From: Strongylocentrotus purpuratus
Taxonomy: Eukaryota > Echinodermata > Echinoidea > Camarodonta > Strongylocentrotidae
DNA: 64,000 nucleotides
Assembly: GCF_000002235.5 (NCBI RefSeq)
Contig: NW_022145558.1
Location: 1,486,501 to 1,550,500 of the forward strand
Direction: 5' to 3'
Positions 60,680 to 64,000 of this stretch are shown one piece after another. Below the pieces are notes generated by a model. That model was not told the DNA's origin. It saw nothing but the letters and a program-made list of their open reading frames with translations, and did not search any database. The first letter of the stretch is position 1; each line of letters starts with the position of its first letter. Position numbers and translations under genes: made by a program.

Positions 60680-61445
60680 TTATTCTCTCTCTCTCTCTCT
60701 CTTTACTTTATTCCCTTACTTTCTCCCCTCTCTCTTTCTCTCTTCATCTCTTCCCCTTTCTCTCTCTCTCTCTCTCTCTCTCTTGGTCCTTCTCCATCTT
60801 TCAACGTTTATTTACACCACATCCTTTCTCTCCTGATCACACTCTCCCATCCTATGAAAAGCGCTTTGCCCTCTCTCTTTCTCTCCTCCTCCCCCCTCTC
60901 TCTCTCTCTCTCTCTTCCCCTTCTCTCCCCCTCTCTCTCTCTCTCTCTCTCTTGGTCCTTCTCCATCTTTCAACGTTTATTTACACCACGTCCTTTCTCT
61001 CCTGATCACACTCTCCCATCCTGTGAAGAGCGCTTTGCCCTCTTTCTTTCTCTCCTCCTCCCCTCTCTCTCTCTCTTGGTCCTTCTCCATCTTTCAACGT
61101 TTATTTCCACCACATCCTTTCTCTCCTGATCACGCTCTCCCATCCTGTGAAAAGCGCTTTGCCCTCTTTCTTTCTCTCCTCCTCCCCTCTCTCTCTCTCT
61201 CTTGGTCCTTCTCCATCTTTCAACGTTTATTCACACCACATCCTTTCTCTCCTGATCACGCTCTCCCATCCTGTGAAAAGCGCTTTGCCCTCTTTCTTTC
61301 TCTCCTCCTCCCCTCTCTCTCTCTCTCTCTCTCTCTCTTGGTCCTTCTCCATCTTTCAACGTTTATTTACACCACATCCTTTCTCTCCTGATCACGCTCT
61401 CCCATCCTGTGAAAAGCGCTTTGCCCTCTTTCTTTCTCTCCTCCT

Positions 61446-61479
<34 letters not shown>

Positions 61480-61711
61480 TCCTTCTCCATCTTTCAACGT
61501 TTATTCACACCACATCCTTTCTCTCCTGATCACGCTCTCCCATCCTGTGAAAAGCGCTTTGCCCTCTTTCTTTCTCTCCTCCTCCCCTCTCTCTCTCTCT
61601 CTCTTGGTCCTTCTCCATCTTTCAACGTTTATTTACACCACATCCTTTCTCTCCTGATCACGCTCTCCCATCCTGTGAAAAGCGCTTTGCCCTCTTTCTT
61701 TCTCTCCTCCT

Positions 61712-61745
<34 letters not shown>

Positions 61746-61965
61746 TCCTTCTCCATCTTTCAACGTTTATTTACACCACATCCTTTCTCTCCTGATCACG
61801 CTCTCCCATCCTGTGAAAAGCGTTTTGCCCTCTTTCTTTCTCTCCTCCTCCCCTCTCTCTCTCTCTTGGTCCTTCTCCATCTTTCAACGTTTATTCACAC
61901 CACATCCTTTCTCTCCTGATCACGCTCTCCCATCCTGTGAAAAGCGCTTTGCCCTCTTTCTTTCT
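60680..61965 (+). repeat. 119-138-bp tandem array with embedded (CT)n
   Basis: Nine copies of CTTGGTCCTTCTCCATCTTT, CAACGTTTATTTACACCACA, TCCTTTCTCTCCTGATCACG and CTGTGAAAAGCGCTTTGCCC, separated by (CT)n tracts of variable length. Copy starts near 60783, 60950, 61075, 61201, 61338, 61475, 61604, 61741 and 61866. Most length variation lies in the (CT)n part. The open frames across it (up to 289 codons) are a by-product of the repeat. Confidence 0.9.
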
Positions 61966-64000
61966 TCATGTTGCCCACCTCTTATCAGACTATCCGACTT
62001 ATTCAAGTTTACGTGAATAAAGCTCTGAAGTGATAATTCAAAATAAAAACTGTTTTATTCAATTTCTTGCAATATATCCGCTTGTACCTTTTTAAAAAAA
62101 CAAAACAAACTTATTCTGAATTTAATTTTTGTTAGGGCTCATAATACTAAACTTACCTACATTTTCAAATAAACAGTAAGCATAATGTTCGGGTTTTCAC
62201 CCGGAATGCCATGTTTATGTTTATACTGCAATCGATGTACTTTTTGTTGTTGTTCCGTTTCAAATGCAACAATCATTTTCAGAATGTAAATACGTTTGTG
62301 ACGATGTACATTTTGATATTATCGTATTATGTATTCTTCCTGTATTATGTATATATGTACAAAGACTGTAAAACCAGTAAAAAAAAAAAGAATTTCCTGA
62401 AAGAGACCATATAAATTTCAATTCAATTCAATTTAATTCAATTAAAAACCTATAAATTCAATCAGTTCTATATCGAACTTTCTATGTTATACATATGCAT
62501 AGGCGAAGATCCGGGGGGATGGCATATGTTATCATCCCCCTAGGTTATGCATATGTTTATGATACAATGCTCACCGTAAAGGCTTTCATATTGCATAAAT
62601 CCCAGCAATATGATATGAGTCTATACGCAGACAAAACAATATATAAATCATACTCAAAGGCCCATTCTCAAATATTATAATTGTTAGCAATAAACAGAAA
62701 TTGATAAAAGACAACCCCTCCCCAAAATGCGTACATTCCAAGAGTTCGATCTTGGCTGACATGTTGAAACTTGACTACATGTTATTTGCTCTTTATCGAT
62801 GCATTCTTAAAATGGATGCCTTGGCAAAGCCTTAGTTTTATTAAAGATTGCTTGACTTAGGCGGCCGCTGTACATAGATATTTTACAAAATATAAAAAAA
62901 CATCTCAACTCAACAAACATAAAATCCATTTAACCATGGATGTATAAGGTGTACGTCATACCAAAGATAACCAAATAATTTGCGTATCACATGATGAAAC
63001 AATAGTTTAAAGCAAATTATATCCATTTGAAATATATCCTGTAAGACTGACTGCTTCGATTATTGTCTCTACAGTTACTGATGAAATAGTTACAAGTTTT
63101 GTTTGTTCTTGCAACAAATCCATATTTCGCAAGTCCTATTGTTAAACTCGTCACATGTATTCTTTATTTCCACTTTATTCACAAACCAAAAATATACACT
63201 CTCTTATATATTTGCATAAAATAAAGTCCGATATAAAAACGTTTGTAGAAAGACATGTATAAATGCAATGTGATTCCTTGGCTGACAACAATTACACATG
63301 TAAATATATTTACATAGTGAACACATTCTGGATATCAATAATACGTTACAGCAGTCCTGCAAATCCATGAACATTGGCAATTCACATATGTAACAAAAAG
63401 AGGAATTCACAGGCTTTCAGATGATTTCAGATTTTCACAAGGCATTTAAAAAGCGTGTAAGAACAACAATATTTTCAGTACAGCTCGAACAAAGGGAATA
63501 CACCTCTCACAACGTAACACACGTTGCAAGATTCCACTTAACCTTCCCATATATAGGTGTACTGCACACAAACTGGCAAATCATTACAACTCAGGTAATA
63601 ATGGAAACGATCATTACAATAAAGACATAAATGGAAAGAAATTTACAGAGTATATATTTATGAGATGTAATGGTAAAAACACTGTACAGGAGCGATGGAT
63701 GTTTGAAATAAAACTTGAACGAATTGTCACTGTATATAAGAATATACCTTTGACAATTTATAAGATATCACATATGTCTATGTTCTATTCAGATCTACTG
63801 ATCATATAAAAATATAAACATAACTACATTGCATCAGTGTGATAGGAGATAGACGTGCATTATAATAATAATAAACTAAATCGACAATAATCCTGTAAAT
63901 CGAGTGATGTGTTCCATCAAACGCCATCTCCAAAACCAATTGATAAAGGTTTCTCTCTGCATTACTACGCCCTGTTTTACTTTTTCTCTCTGTATTACTC
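61966..64000. other. AT-rich right end, retroelement tail, no gene called
   Basis: A possible non-LTR 3' end at 62200-62455 ends in (TTCAA)n. Near 62505, GGCGAAGATCCGGGGGGATG resembles a decayed hAT end like that at 9784, without a partner. The remainder is AT-rich with no coding signature; it could be UTR or intron of a gene beyond the window. Confidence 0.35.

Noticed and set aside
60659..62016. Long Ser/Leu-rich open frames (up to 289 codons)
   Set aside because: They are translations of the (CT)n-containing tandem array; overlapping frames are equally open and the sequence is strictly periodic.

Overview
The window is metazoan genomic DNA: AT-rich, intron-rich, full of microsatellites, LINE fragments, tRNA-derived SINEs and short inverted-repeat elements, with one large multi-exon gene. 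The gene's ankyrin-repeat style (repeats ending in SQGAEVNK-like turns, joined to ZU5, UPA and Death domains) resembles the large ANK-ZU5-Death family I associate with sea urchins. I therefore infer an echinoderm, most likely an echinoid. That is recognition, not a database result.

Centre (20791-45180, minus strand): one gene modelled as 21 coding exons. Every junction is phase-compatible and the summed CDS is 5,613 nt (1,870 aa plus stop). Domain order is about 17 ankyrin repeats, ZU5, UPA, two Death domains, two Death-like helical domains, a second ZU5, a second UPA-like region and a C-terminal Death domain. One junction looks like a GC-AG intron and one exon appears to be only 10 nt. By analogy with ankyrins, UNC5 and PIDD it should be a cytoplasmic scaffold for death-fold assembly in apoptosis or innate immune signalling; that role is inference. 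Its introns hold an uninterrupted 1,093-codon LINE ORF, a hAT-type short element with an 8-bp target duplication, a piggyBac-type MITE with TTAA duplications, SINEs and a dimeric 65-bp tandem repeat. A broken copy of exon 3 lies just upstream of the gene.

Flanks (1-5925 and about 47500-59850): both carry direct copies of one complex noncoding repeat family with a landmark order spanning about 4.1-4.6 kb. Comparing copies gives empty sites for a piggyBac-like and a TA-duplicating MITE. A minisatellite folded as a long inverted repeat (word CAACTACCCC) occurs at 6.4-6.7/13.2, 47.0-47.4 and 51.7-52.2 kb.

Left accessory region (6-20 kb): a decayed LINE (6736-13187) sits inside that minisatellite. 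Its RT gene is interrupted by a 933-bp GT...AG segment and by a 2,019-bp hAT-type element inside the VPQG motif. An inverted copy of part of this LINE at 13938-15390 preserves the empty hAT site. SINEs, a foldback element and a MITE follow. The right end (60-64 kb) has a MITE, a tandem array of about 125-bp units and retroelement tails, with no gene I can support.
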